From a bacterium (GTDB lineage Bacteria > Vulcanimicrobiota > Vulcanimicrobiia > Vulcanimicrobiales > Vulcanimicrobiaceae), in the NCBI GenBank assembly GCA_021807065.1, contig JAKAPO010000053.1, forward strand, positions 1 to 10,681: 10,681 nucleotides of DNA. The letters are read 5' to 3'. Positions 1 through 6,393 of this stretch are shown in pieces; position 1 is the stretch's first letter; every line of letters begins with the position of its first letter. The notes under the pieces were generated by a model. It saw only the letters and a list, made by a program, of their open reading frames with translations. It was not told the origin of the DNA and ran no database searches. The translations under genes and the position numbers were made by a program.

Positions 1-592
1 GACGCACTCTGTTGATGATGAGCTGCGGACGAAAGCGATTGCCAAGCAAACCGACGACGCGGTCGACATCGCGCACCGCCGAAACCTCGGGCGTGCAGAC
101 GACGATGGCCTCTTCCGCGCCGGCAACCGCATTTCTGAAGCCTTTCTCGATTCCGGCGGGCGAGTCGATCAGAACGTAATCGAAACGCTCGCGCAAACTC
201 GCTACCAGCGCGCGTAGTTTCTCCGTGTCGACGTCGTCTTTTTCGCGCTCCTGCGCGGCGGCGAGCAAGAAGAGTCCCTCGCTGTGCTTGTCGGCGACGA
301 GCGCATCCTCTATGCTCGCCTGTTCTTCGAGAACGTCGAGCAGATGGTACCGCACCCGATTCTCCAGCCCGAGCGCGATGTCGAGGTTGCGCAGTCCCAC
401 GTCGGCATCGACCAGCGCCACCCGCAAACCGCGAGCCGAGAGCGCGGTCCCGAGGTTCGCGGTCGTTGTGGTCTTGCCGACGCCACCCTTGCCGGAGGTG
501 ATGACGATCGCGCGACCGAGAGCGGCCGTTTCACCCTTGACGACGTCGACGCGCTCGTGCTGCGATTCTTCGGGACGAAGTAGCGGATTCAC
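1..592 (-). CDS. minD: Second MinD-type division-site ATPase (partial, C-terminus beyond window)
   Basis: A deviant-Walker-A ATPase of the MinD/ParA family. MinD dimerises on ATP, binds the membrane through a C-terminal amphipathic helix and recruits MinC to block FtsZ assembly away from mid-cell. About 197 residues are visible. The deviant Walker A SGKGGVGKTT lies at about residues 33-42 with the signature lysine at 35, VDADVGLRNLD follows it, and the switch-II-like DSPAGIE motif comes later. The last visible residues are around IINRVR; the membrane helix is cut off by the left edge. I chose GTG at 592 because it is the only start codon between the upstream in-frame TGA and Walker A. This gives an N-terminal extension of about 25 residues that the upstream MinD lacks. 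It starts 4 nt after that gene's stop and is surely cotranscribed. FlhG/YlxH was considered because of the extension, but I see no DQAxxLR motif and the body matches MinD. By eye it is more than half identical to its neighbour. Confidence 0.9.
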   Translation of the reverse strand, partial: MNPLLRPEESQHERVDVVKGETAALGRAIVITSGKGGVGKTTTTANLGTALSARGLRVALVDADVGLRNLDIALGLENRVRYHLLDVLEEQASIEDALVADKHSEGLFLLAAAQEREKDDVDTEKLRALVASLRERFDYVLIDSPAGIEKGFRNAVAGAEEAIVVCTPEVSAVRDVDRVVGLLGNRFRPQLIINRVR

Positions 593-596
593 GCCA

Positions 597-1394
597 TTAC
601 CCCGCCTTCAGTCCGGCAAGGAGCCGGCCAAAAATGCCGCGCCGAACGCCGTTGAACGTTGTGAACGGAACGATCTCGCCTTCGAGCCGGCGAGCGATCT
701 TGTGATAGATCGCGCCCAGGCGGTTGCCGTCGGTCAGAACGATCGGCTCGCCACGATTGGTCGTGTCGATGATCTCTTCGTCGTCCGGCACGATGCCGAG
801 GAGCTCGATCTGCAAGACGTCGCAGACGTCGTCGACCGACAGCATGTCGCCGGCGTGCACCATCTCCGGGCGGAGCCGGTTGACGATCAAGCGGATCGGT
901 ATGCCGCGGTCGTCGAGTTTCCCGACCACCCGGTCGGCGTCGCGTATCGCGCTGACTTCCGGCGTCGTCACGACGATCGCCTCGTCGGCGCCGGCGATCG
1001 CGTTGCGAAAACCGCCTTCGATGCCGGCCGGACAATCGATGAAGACGTACTCTGCGTTGTCGGCGGCTTGATCGATGATCGCCGCGAACTGCTCTTCGGT
1101 CACCGCGTCCTTGTCACGCGTCTGCGCGGCCGGAAGCAGCGAAAGCGACGGAAAGCGCTTGTCGCGAATAAGCGCTTGGCGTAATTGGCAACGTCCCTCT
1201 GCGACCTCGACCAAGTCGAAGACGATGCGCTTCTCGAGACCCAGTACGAGATCGAGGTTGCGAAGCCCGATGTCGGCATCGACCAATATGACGCGTTTGC
1301 CGGTCTTCGCGAGCGCGGAACCTAGATTAACGGTCGTCGTCGTCTTGCCGACGCCGCCCTTTCCCGAGGTAACGACGATCTTGCGTGCCCTAAT
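597..1394 (-). CDS. minD: Septum site-determining ATPase MinD (apparent ATT start)
   Basis: MinD is the membrane-bound ATPase that activates and positions MinC. From the proposed start it is 265 aa, close to E. coli (about 270) and B. subtilis (about 268). The deviant Walker A SGKGGVGKTT is at 10-19 with signature lysine 12 and P-loop lysine 17. VDADIGLRNLD is at 38-48 and the switch-II region DCPAGIE at 120-126. The C-terminal residues from about 249 (RRGIFGRLLAGLKAG) look like the amphipathic membrane-targeting helix. No ATG, GTG or TTG lies between TTG 1517 and Walker A. Starting at 1517 would overlap minC by 121 nt and add an Arg-rich, unconserved 41-residue leader. ATT at 1394 has GGAGG exactly 7 nt upstream, lies 2 nt after the minC stop, and gives MRARKIVVTSGKGG, which lines up with MARIIVVTSGKGG of E. 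coli MinD. Family assignment is certain; the start is an inference. Confidence 0.95.
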   Translation of the reverse strand: MRARKIVVTSGKGGVGKTTTTVNLGSALAKTGKRVILVDADIGLRNLDLVLGLEKRIVFDLVEVAEGRCQLRQALIRDKRFPSLSLLPAAQTRDKDAVTEEQFAAIIDQAADNAEYVFIDCPAGIEGGFRNAIAGADEAIVVTTPEVSAIRDADRVVGKLDDRGIPIRLIVNRLRPEMVHAGDMLSVDDVCDVLQIELLGIVPDDEEIIDTTNRGEPIVLTDGNRLGAIYHKIARRLEGEIVPFTTFNGVRRGIFGRLLAGLKAG

Positions 1395-1396
1395 CT

Positions 1397-2173
1397 TTAT
1401 GCCTCCAGCTCTTCGAGTCCGAGCGAGTCGAACGGTGTGATCGTAATATGCGCGTCGCGAACGAATGCCACCTCCGGTTGCGCGGTCCGTGGCGATGCAT
1501 CGTCGGCGGCGATGCAACTTGCGATGCGTAGCTGCACCGGGACGAGCCGCAAAGCATAGACGCGTGCGCGGTCATCCCCCTGGGCGCCGGCGTGCGCGAC
1601 GCCGGCGAGCCGCCCGAAGACGACGATGTCTCCGGTTGCGACGACCTCGGCACCCGGATTGATGTCGCCGACGACGACGATGTGACCGACGTGATGCAGC
1701 GCCTGTCCGCCGCGCAACGTGCCGGTGTGATAGAGCGTTGTAACGGACTGCACGAGATGGAGTTGCGGCTGCGGCTGCTGCAAGCGAGGCACGCTGCTCT
1801 CGCCACGCCTGCGCCGCGCCGCGATGTCCGCGCGCGCTCCGGCGAAGTCCGCAACGAGCGAGCGGGCGGAAGGCGAGAGCTGCGTTTCGGTCTTGACGGT
1901 GAATCCGAGTCCGTGCTCTCGAGCAATCGCTTCGATTTCCGCTCCGCCACAGAGGCCCCGTAGCTCGACGCCATGCACATCGAGCAGCGAGCTCAGCCGC
2001 GCAAATTGGTCGGGCGCCGGAACGCTGCCGTCGAAGACCACCGTCGCTACGCTGCCCCGATAGAACCCGGGTTGCCTAGCGAGGCGAGCGTCGAGATCCT
2101 CGCATGCACGAGCGAGATCGTCCTCGGTGAGAACGATCTCGAGCCCCTGCCCTTTTCCGCGTACCGCGGCCAT
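1397..2173 (-). CDS. minC: Septum site-determining protein MinC
   Basis: MinC is the FtsZ inhibitor that MinD recruits to the membrane. The protein is 258 aa. The N-terminal domain (about 10-110) has low similarity, as usual for MinC. A basic, Gln/Pro-rich linker (about 118-140) follows. The C-terminal right-handed beta-helix (about 143-222) carries the hallmark run: GTLRGGQ at 151-157, GDINPGAEVVATGDIVVFGRL at 169-189 and GAQGDDRARVYALRL at 196-210. The family usually has RSGQ where this protein has RGGQ, in the region that contacts MinD. The tail PEVAFVRDAHITITPF (233-248) is also typical. I chose ATG at 2173 because AAGAGGT sits 4 nt upstream and the first residues fit the domain. Longer in-frame starts would run back across the intergenic gap to 2308. 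It is the first gene of a minC-minD-minD operon and diverges from the M48 protease gene. Confidence 0.95.
   Translation of the reverse strand: MAAVRGKGQGLEIVLTEDDLARACEDLDARLARQPGFYRGSVATVVFDGSVPAPDQFARLSSLLDVHGVELRGLCGGAEIEAIAREHGLGFTVKTETQLSPSARSLVADFAGARADIAARRRRGESSVPRLQQPQPQLHLVQSVTTLYHTGTLRGGQALHHVGHIVVVGDINPGAEVVATGDIVVFGRLAGVAHAGAQGDDRARVYALRLVPVQLRIASCIAADDASPRTAQPEVAFVRDAHITITPFDSLGLEELEA
1402..1406 (-). promoter_or_regulatory. Shine-Dalgarno GGAGG of minD, inside the 3' end of minC
   Basis: GGAGG on the minus strand overlaps the last sense codons of minC and is followed by a 7-nt spacer and then ATT at 1394-1392. The spacing is ideal for ATT. It would be far too short (1 nt) for the alternative ATA at 1400. 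It is the main evidence for the non-standard minD start and for translation coupled to minC. Confidence 0.65.
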
Positions 2174-2306
2174 CGGGACCTCTTGCGAAGAGGGGCACGC
2201 CGCTCCCTGCGCTATCCACACCCCCCTCACAAGTTTCCTATTCTTATCCTCATGCCGCCCACAGCGACGGGGGCTACGGTATCCTCTTTCGAAGTACGCA
2301 GGGACC
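2174..2306. promoter_or_regulatory. Divergent intergenic region between minC and the M48 protease gene
   Basis: These 133 bp must hold the promoters of both the min operon (leftward) and the protease gene (rightward), because the two genes diverge. It is less GC-rich in its middle (about 2230-2255), where TATTCT on the plus strand and TAAGAAT on the minus strand are weak -10 candidates. I could not pair either with a convincing -35 box. Apart from the minC hairpin I see no operator or riboswitch. Confidence 0.4.
2179..2193 (-). promoter_or_regulatory. Hairpin that sequesters the minC Shine-Dalgarno
   Basis: On the minus strand CCTCTT-CGC-AAGAGG forms a perfect 6-bp stem with a 3-nt loop. The 3' arm AAGAGG is the Shine-Dalgarno of minC, ending 5 nt before the ATG at 2173. 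In RNA this would hide the ribosome-binding site and could limit or regulate MinC synthesis. The inverted repeat is directly visible; the regulatory role is inferred. The stem is short, so it may simply be a weak attenuating structure. Confidence 0.45.
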
Positions 2307-4379
2307 ATGACCTTCGCCCGTTATGCCGTTCCACTTCTCGTCATTCTCTCGCTCGTGCTCGGCAGTCTGCCATCGCCGGCGCTGGCTATTTCAACGCAGG
2401 CCGAAGTGCGCGCAGGACAGGCCGAAGACGAGCAGATCACGCGTAGCGAAGTCATCGAGAACGATCCGCTGCTCAACGCGTACGTGCGATCGATCGCCGA
2501 TAAACTGTGGCTGCAAGTCGCGCGCAAAGACATTCCTTATAACATCAAGGTCATCAAAGCGAGCGACATCAACTCGTTTGCGACCGAAGGCGGCTTCGTC
2601 TACATCGACGAGGGTCTCATAGACTTCGTGCAATCCGACGACGAGCTGGCTAGCGTCATCGGACATGAGACCGGACACATCGAGCGGCGCCACGTCGTGA
2701 CGCTCAACTCGAAAGCTGAAATCCTCAACATCTTGCTCGGCATTGCGTCGATTTTCTCACCGTTCATTTACGATTTCGGCAATTTGCTAGGCGCGACGGT
2801 CATGGCGAAGTTCTCGCGCGAAGACGAATTGGAAGCGGATCGCACCGGCTTACAACTGATGGCTCGTGCTGGATACGATCCGGAAGCCATGGTCACGATG
2901 ATGTCGCACATGAACGTATTGGCCGACGAGCATAGCGATTTGGTCGACAAGTATCTCCAGGACCATCCCGATCCGAAAGCGCGCGTTGCACACTTGATGG
3001 GATACCCGGAACTCGATCCCACGAAGGTCACCGAGCAGCAACGCCTCGTGCAAGCGATCTCGGACGAGGAGCGCGCCCGTTACTCGTACGCCGCGCTAAA
3101 ACTCCAGAACATCCTCGCAGCCGATCCGCACAATGCCGAGGCGCTCCTGCGCCTTGCGCAAGCGCAACTCGCGCTCGGCGATACGAGTAAGAGCGCGCAG
3201 ACGCTGGCCGAGGCGGCACAAGCGGGCTCGCCGCAGGCCCGAGCGCTCGCGCTGGTTCGCGAGGCGTCGCTGCGCGAGATCGAAGCGCATCGGGTACAAC
3301 TACTTCGGCTCGATCCGGATTTCGGCAGGCTGTCGCGTGCAATTGCGCAGGCGCGTCAAACGCAGTCCGAGGCGGCGCAACAGCTCTCGGCGCGCCGCGA
3401 TCAGGGACACGATCAACTTCAGGCGGTCCAGGCACGGCTGCAAGACGTCTCGTACGAGCTGCCCAACACCGAAAATCTTCAAATCCGTCCGAACTCCCGA
3501 CTCGCTGCCGTTATGAGCAATCTCGAAGCGATGGCGCGCGCGGTCAACAGCGGAATGGACGACGCAACCCAGGTCTTGAACGGCGTCGGTTCGCTTCAAC
3601 CCGATAAGCGAAGCGGTCTGCTGCGAGACGGCCAGGAGATACTCGACGAGATGGCGGCACCGCTGGCCATGCATCCCGTCCCCGACGAATCGATCGCCAT
3701 CTTTCCATCGTACTCGCACATGTTCGGCGAAATCTCGCGCGCCGACGGCGACGCGTTGCGTGCGGTCGATGCGGCGCGCGCATCGCTGACGCAGATGGAT
3801 CAGGGCATCGGCGACCTCGATATGTTCCTGCGAGCGCTCAATGAATCGTACATGACGTTCGGCGATTTGACGACGACCGACTACAACGGCCTCGTGCCGC
3901 GCATGACGCAGGTGATGAACGAGTTCAACACGGCTGCAATCGAAGCGTCGCAGGCCGATCAGCTCTTTAACATGGCGCGCGCCCGGCAGTTGTCGGCGCG
4001 CATCACGCTGCTCGGCGTCGGTGACTCGTCGCAACGCTACGCGACGTTGCAGTACGCGCTGGAGCAGCGTTTCGGCCTTGACGGCATTTCCTATCGCGCG
4101 ATGCTGCATGCCGGCGTAACCCCCGGCGAGGTCGTCGCCGCCACCATTCTTGCTGCAGACTGTGACGACGGGTTGAATTGCCCGGAGAACCACACGCCGC
4201 AGGAAATCATCGAAACAGCGGTTCGCACGAAGACGCCGGTCATCGACCTTGCCAATGCGTACGGGATGCACGCGTGGCCGATGGAGATCTTCATGGGCCT
4301 GACGTATCTCGATTACACGGACGACCCGACGAAGGAGCTCGCCTCCGGAGGCGCTTCGTCGAGCAACGTGGGTATTTAG
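2307..4379 (+). CDS. Exported M48-family zinc metalloprotease with TPR-like middle and novel C-terminal region
   Basis: A 690-aa exported zinc protease, probably acting in the periplasm or envelope in protein quality control like BepA/YfgC. Residues 1-27 are a signal peptide: a short basic start, a hydrophobic core, and an ALA cleavage site before Ile28. The M48 domain spans about 45-230. It has the zinc motif HETGH at 120-124, the third-ligand motif ELEAD (Glu174), and the DHPDPKAR segment at 219-226 that BepA-like enzymes share. Residues about 255-335 are Ala-rich helices resembling TPRs. Residues about 340-690 are mostly helical or coiled-coil and I do not recognise them. They include two cysteines (619 and 625) that could form a disulfide in the periplasm. 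I chose ATG 2307 because the signal peptide begins there; upstream sequence in frame is not protein-like. The Shine-Dalgarno is weak (GGGA only 2 nt away). The next gene starts 15 nt after the stop, so they are probably cotranscribed. Confidence 0.9.
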   Translation: MTFARYAVPLLVILSLVLGSLPSPALAISTQAEVRAGQAEDEQITRSEVIENDPLLNAYVRSIADKLWLQVARKDIPYNIKVIKASDINSFATEGGFVYIDEGLIDFVQSDDELASVIGHETGHIERRHVVTLNSKAEILNILLGIASIFSPFIYDFGNLLGATVMAKFSREDELEADRTGLQLMARAGYDPEAMVTMMSHMNVLADEHSDLVDKYLQDHPDPKARVAHLMGYPELDPTKVTEQQRLVQAISDEERARYSYAALKLQNILAADPHNAEALLRLAQAQLALGDTSKSAQTLAEAAQAGSPQARALALVREASLREIEAHRVQLLRLDPDFGRLSRAIAQARQTQSEAAQQLSARRDQGHDQLQAVQARLQDVSYELPNTENLQIRPNSRLAAVMSNLEAMARAVNSGMDDATQVLNGVGSLQPDKRSGLLRDGQEILDEMAAPLAMHPVPDESIAIFPSYSHMFGEISRADGDALRAVDAARASLTQMDQGIGDLDMFLRALNESYMTFGDLTTTDYNGLVPRMTQVMNEFNTAAIEASQADQLFNMARARQLSARITLLGVGDSSQRYATLQYALEQRFGLDGISYRAMLHAGVTPGEVVAATILAADCDDGLNCPENHTPQEIIETAVRTKTPVIDLANAYGMHAWPMEIFMGLTYLDYTDDPTKELASGGASSSNVGI

Positions 4380-4383
4380 GAGG
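4378..4383 (+). promoter_or_regulatory. Shine-Dalgarno AGGAGG overlapping the protease stop codon
   Basis: AGGAGG begins inside the TAG stop of the M48 gene and lies 11 nt before the GTG start at 4395. This supports the GTG start and suggests translational coupling of the two genes. Confidence 0.6.
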
Positions 4384-4394
4384 CGGGCTTAGGC

Positions 4395-5390
4395 GTGTCG
4401 TCGGCAGCGCTCGGCGCCCGCGATCTCTTACATCTGGTCCGTAAGGGAATCGATCCGAGCGCGGTCAGCGCTCACGTGCGTAAACCCTTCCGCTTCTTCC
4501 TCTGCGGCGATCCCGCATTGGTTGCGGAGTTTCGCGCGATGCTCTTGCGCGGGCATCCGGGTGGCACCGTTCCGCCTGAAGCAGCCGCATGCCTCGAAAC
4601 GATCACGCCCGCCAGCGCGTCCGTCGCGACGAATGATGCGCGCGCGATCTTCTTCCTCGGTCGCGACAAGGATTTCAACGGCGCGGATTTCTCCGGACTC
4701 GCCTCGCTCGGATTGCCAATCCTCTGTGTCACGCTCGATCCTAGGCGCGCGCCGAGCGGGCCAGCGACGCCGCCGCTGGGAGGCTCATGGGCGGAATACG
4801 CCGTCCCCTTCCTCGCGCCGGCCGTGCTGCGCGGGCGCCTCTTTCCGCATATCGTGGAAACCGCGCGAGGCGCGGAGATTGCCGTCGGCCGCGCGCTTCC
4901 GCCGCTGCGCGAGACCGTGGCCGCGAAACTGACGCGCGATGCCGCGGCGAATTCCCTCAAAGTAGCGATTGCAAGCGCGGTCGTCGATCACATCCCGCTC
5001 GTTGGGATCGTGCTCGGCGCGATGGCATCGGCCGGCGATATGGTCGCGATCACGGGCATACAAATCCTTCTGCTCATGCACATCGAAGCTGCGTACGGCA
5101 AAGACCCTGACATGCATCGCCTCTGGAAGCTGCTTCCGGTCATCGGGGGCGGCCTCGGCTGGCGCTCCCTGGCACGCGAGCTATCCGGATTCGTTCCCGT
5201 TGCTGGCATCGCGATCAAAGGGGCGATTGCCTACGCCGGAACCATCGTCGTCGGCGAAGGCGTCACGTTCTTTCTCGAACACGGCGCGCACATGACCAAG
5301 CACGACGCCGCACAGTTGTACGAACGCACGAAGGACGACGCGTTGCGCTTCGCCCGCGAGACGGTCGCAAAACTCCGCAAGCGCTCCTAA
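4395..5390 (+). CDS. DUF697-like membrane protein with a P-loop-less GTPase-like N-terminus
   Basis: 331 aa. The C-terminal half (about 183-300) resembles the DUF697 (YcjF-type) domain that is often fused to Era-like GTPases. It has a hydrophobic segment with IPLVGIVLGAMASAGDMVAI at 200-219, a stretch through MHIEAAYGKDP, then a Gly-rich segment around 249-256 and a last hydrophobic helix at about 267-296. It is probably membrane-associated. The N-terminal half looks like an alpha/beta nucleotide-binding fold: a beta strand at RFFLCGDP (33-40), ARAIFFLGRD (82-91), then LPILCVTLDP (107-116) where a GTPase would have its guanine-specificity strand. No GxxxxGKS/T P-loop is present, so it is probably a degenerate GTPase or pseudo-enzyme. 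The start is GTG 4395, supported by the upstream AGGAGG. The C-terminus is a charged helix. It is probably cotranscribed with the M48 protease, so a shared envelope role is possible. The DUF697 match is by memory of the family pattern and moderately sure. Confidence 0.75.
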   Translation: MSSAALGARDLLHLVRKGIDPSAVSAHVRKPFRFFLCGDPALVAEFRAMLLRGHPGGTVPPEAAACLETITPASASVATNDARAIFFLGRDKDFNGADFSGLASLGLPILCVTLDPRRAPSGPATPPLGGSWAEYAVPFLAPAVLRGRLFPHIVETARGAEIAVGRALPPLRETVAAKLTRDAAANSLKVAIASAVVDHIPLVGIVLGAMASAGDMVAITGIQILLLMHIEAAYGKDPDMHRLWKLLPVIGGGLGWRSLARELSGFVPVAGIAIKGAIAYAGTIVVGEGVTFFLEHGAHMTKHDAAQLYERTKDDALRFARETVAKLRKRS

Positions 5391-5657
5391 GGGCCTGCCG
5401 GGAAACCCAAACGGGATGTTCGATTAACTGAGGCTACCTATCTATACACAGTACGATCGATCCGTACGGACACGCGCACTCTTTGCTTAACGTAGATTCC
5501 CCAGAACCATCGGATGCCACCGCACCTGACGCTTTGCCACGCAAGTGAGCACAAAGCAGAGGAACATCGACTCGCCACAATTTCCGGTGCTGAAGAGTCC
5601 CCGTAATTGGAGCACGTGTATCCATCCTCCCATGTGTTCCTGTAATGCGATGTACCG
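5391..5657. other. Intergenic region between convergent genes, no convincing gene
   Basis: The DUF697-like gene ends on the left and the RDD gene ends on the right, so the region should hold two terminators. I found no strong GC hairpin followed by a T-run on either strand. Base composition is visibly more AT-rich than the genes. A 48-codon minus-strand frame (5633-5487), with an AGGA upstream and several cysteines, is open. Its codon use is unlike the neighbours and I do not call it a gene. A short near-palindrome sits around 5451-5467 (GTACGATCGATCCGTAC). Confidence 0.5.
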
Positions 5658-6374
5658 TCAAAGACGCTCCAGCAGCGACTCGTCGTCCAGTTTCGCGAGA
5701 TCGGGGCCGGCACGCGGGCGAATACGTTGCGCCAGTTGCGACGCGAGCTCTGCGCGATACTGCGCGGAGAGCGACTCGCGCCGCTCGATGAACCGGTGCA
5801 CGAGGGCGCGCTCCTCACCGGAGAGGAGACTCGACGGAGCGTAGGTCGGCCGATCGGGACCTTGCAATGCCGGCGGCGTCGAAAGGCCTGCATCGCGCAC
5901 GACGATCGTACCGGCGGCAAAATCGCCGATGCGTTTGTTCTCGCTGGAGAGGAGGGTGCTGATCGCAGCGATTGCGTAGAATCCGAACGACCACTCGCCT
6001 ACCCGTATGAGATTCCGGATGAGCGAAGCGGAGAAGTCGATCGGATAGCCGCCGTCCCGAACCACGCGAATGCCCAGCAGTCTCTTGCCGGGCGTCTGCC
6101 CGTGCCAGAACGCCTCAAAGAGGAGGTAGTAGCCGAAAACGATGAGGAAGAGCACGCCGATGTAGACGCCGAGGACGACGTTCTCCGCGACCTTTCCGGA
6201 GGTGGAGACATGGGTTCGCGTGCCGAGAAAGGCCAGCGCAAAGAGCGCCGCGACGACGAGGATCGCCTGCACGAACATGTCCGCGGTCACCGCCAGGAAG
6301 CGGCTCCCCACTCCGGCAAGTTGGTGCTGAAAGGCAACGCTCTCGGGCGTTCGTACCTCGAGACTCCGGTCCAT
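5658..6374 (-). CDS. RDD-family integral membrane protein
   Basis: 238 aa, polytopic inner-membrane protein of the RDD family; some members transport small solutes, but most have no known role. The conserved N-terminal pattern RTPESVAFQHQLAGVGSRFL (8-27) leads into the first helix, with Arg25 and Asp32 as the family's R and D. Predicted helices are at about 31-52, 64-87 and 118-143. TPGKRLLGIRVV (94-105) and RIGDFAAGTIVV (148-159) are the other hallmarks. The cytoplasmic tail (185-238) has the ERALVHRFIERRESLSAQYR pattern (188-207), which I associate with RDD proteins linked to SpoIIM and MoxR genes. The ATG at 6374 fits the domain start. No Shine-Dalgarno precedes it, so the message may be leaderless, with TATGCT (6389-6384) as a possible -10. 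It diverges from the SpoIIM gene with only about 19 bp between start codons. Confidence 0.92.
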   Translation of the reverse strand: MDRSLEVRTPESVAFQHQLAGVGSRFLAVTADMFVQAILVVAALFALAFLGTRTHVSTSGKVAENVVLGVYIGVLFLIVFGYYLLFEAFWHGQTPGKRLLGIRVVRDGGYPIDFSASLIRNLIRVGEWSFGFYAIAAISTLLSSENKRIGDFAAGTIVVRDAGLSTPPALQGPDRPTYAPSSLLSGEERALVHRFIERRESLSAQYRAELASQLAQRIRPRAGPDLAKLDDESLLERL

Positions 6375-6380
6375 GAGACA

Positions 6381-6385
6381 GGAAG
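6381..6385 (+). promoter_or_regulatory. Shine-Dalgarno GGAAG choosing the SpoIIM start at 6394
   Basis: GGAAG lies 8 nt upstream of ATG 6394. The earlier in-frame ATG at 6373 has no such site and would overlap the start codon of the divergent RDD gene. This favours 6394. Confidence 0.55.
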
Positions 6386-6393
6386 CATATTCG

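Noticed and set aside
225..1184. Long plus-strand open frame of 319 codons across both minD genes
   Set aside because: It lies antisense to two clearly conserved MinD genes; the protein is low-complexity and its openness comes from high GC.
597..1517. Longer minD from TTG 1517 (306 aa)
   Set aside because: The extra 41 residues are Arg-rich, overlap minC by 121 nt, do not match the MinD family, and lack a better ribosome-binding site than the ATT start.
3300..4271. Minus-strand open frame of 323 codons inside the M48 gene
   Set aside because: Arg/His-rich shadow of the protease C-terminal region; no domain, no ribosome-binding site, and the sense strand continues a coherent signal-peptide protein.
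5451..5467. Near-palindrome GTACGATCGATCCGTAC as terminator or operator
   Set aside because: No T-run follows on either strand, the centre is unpaired, and it lies between gene ends, so no function is supported.
5487..5633. 48-codon minus-strand frame after RDD, with AGGA upstream and four cysteines
   Set aside because: Codon use is unlike neighbouring genes, there is no recognisable domain, and the region reads as ordinary intergenic sequence; only conservation could rescue it.
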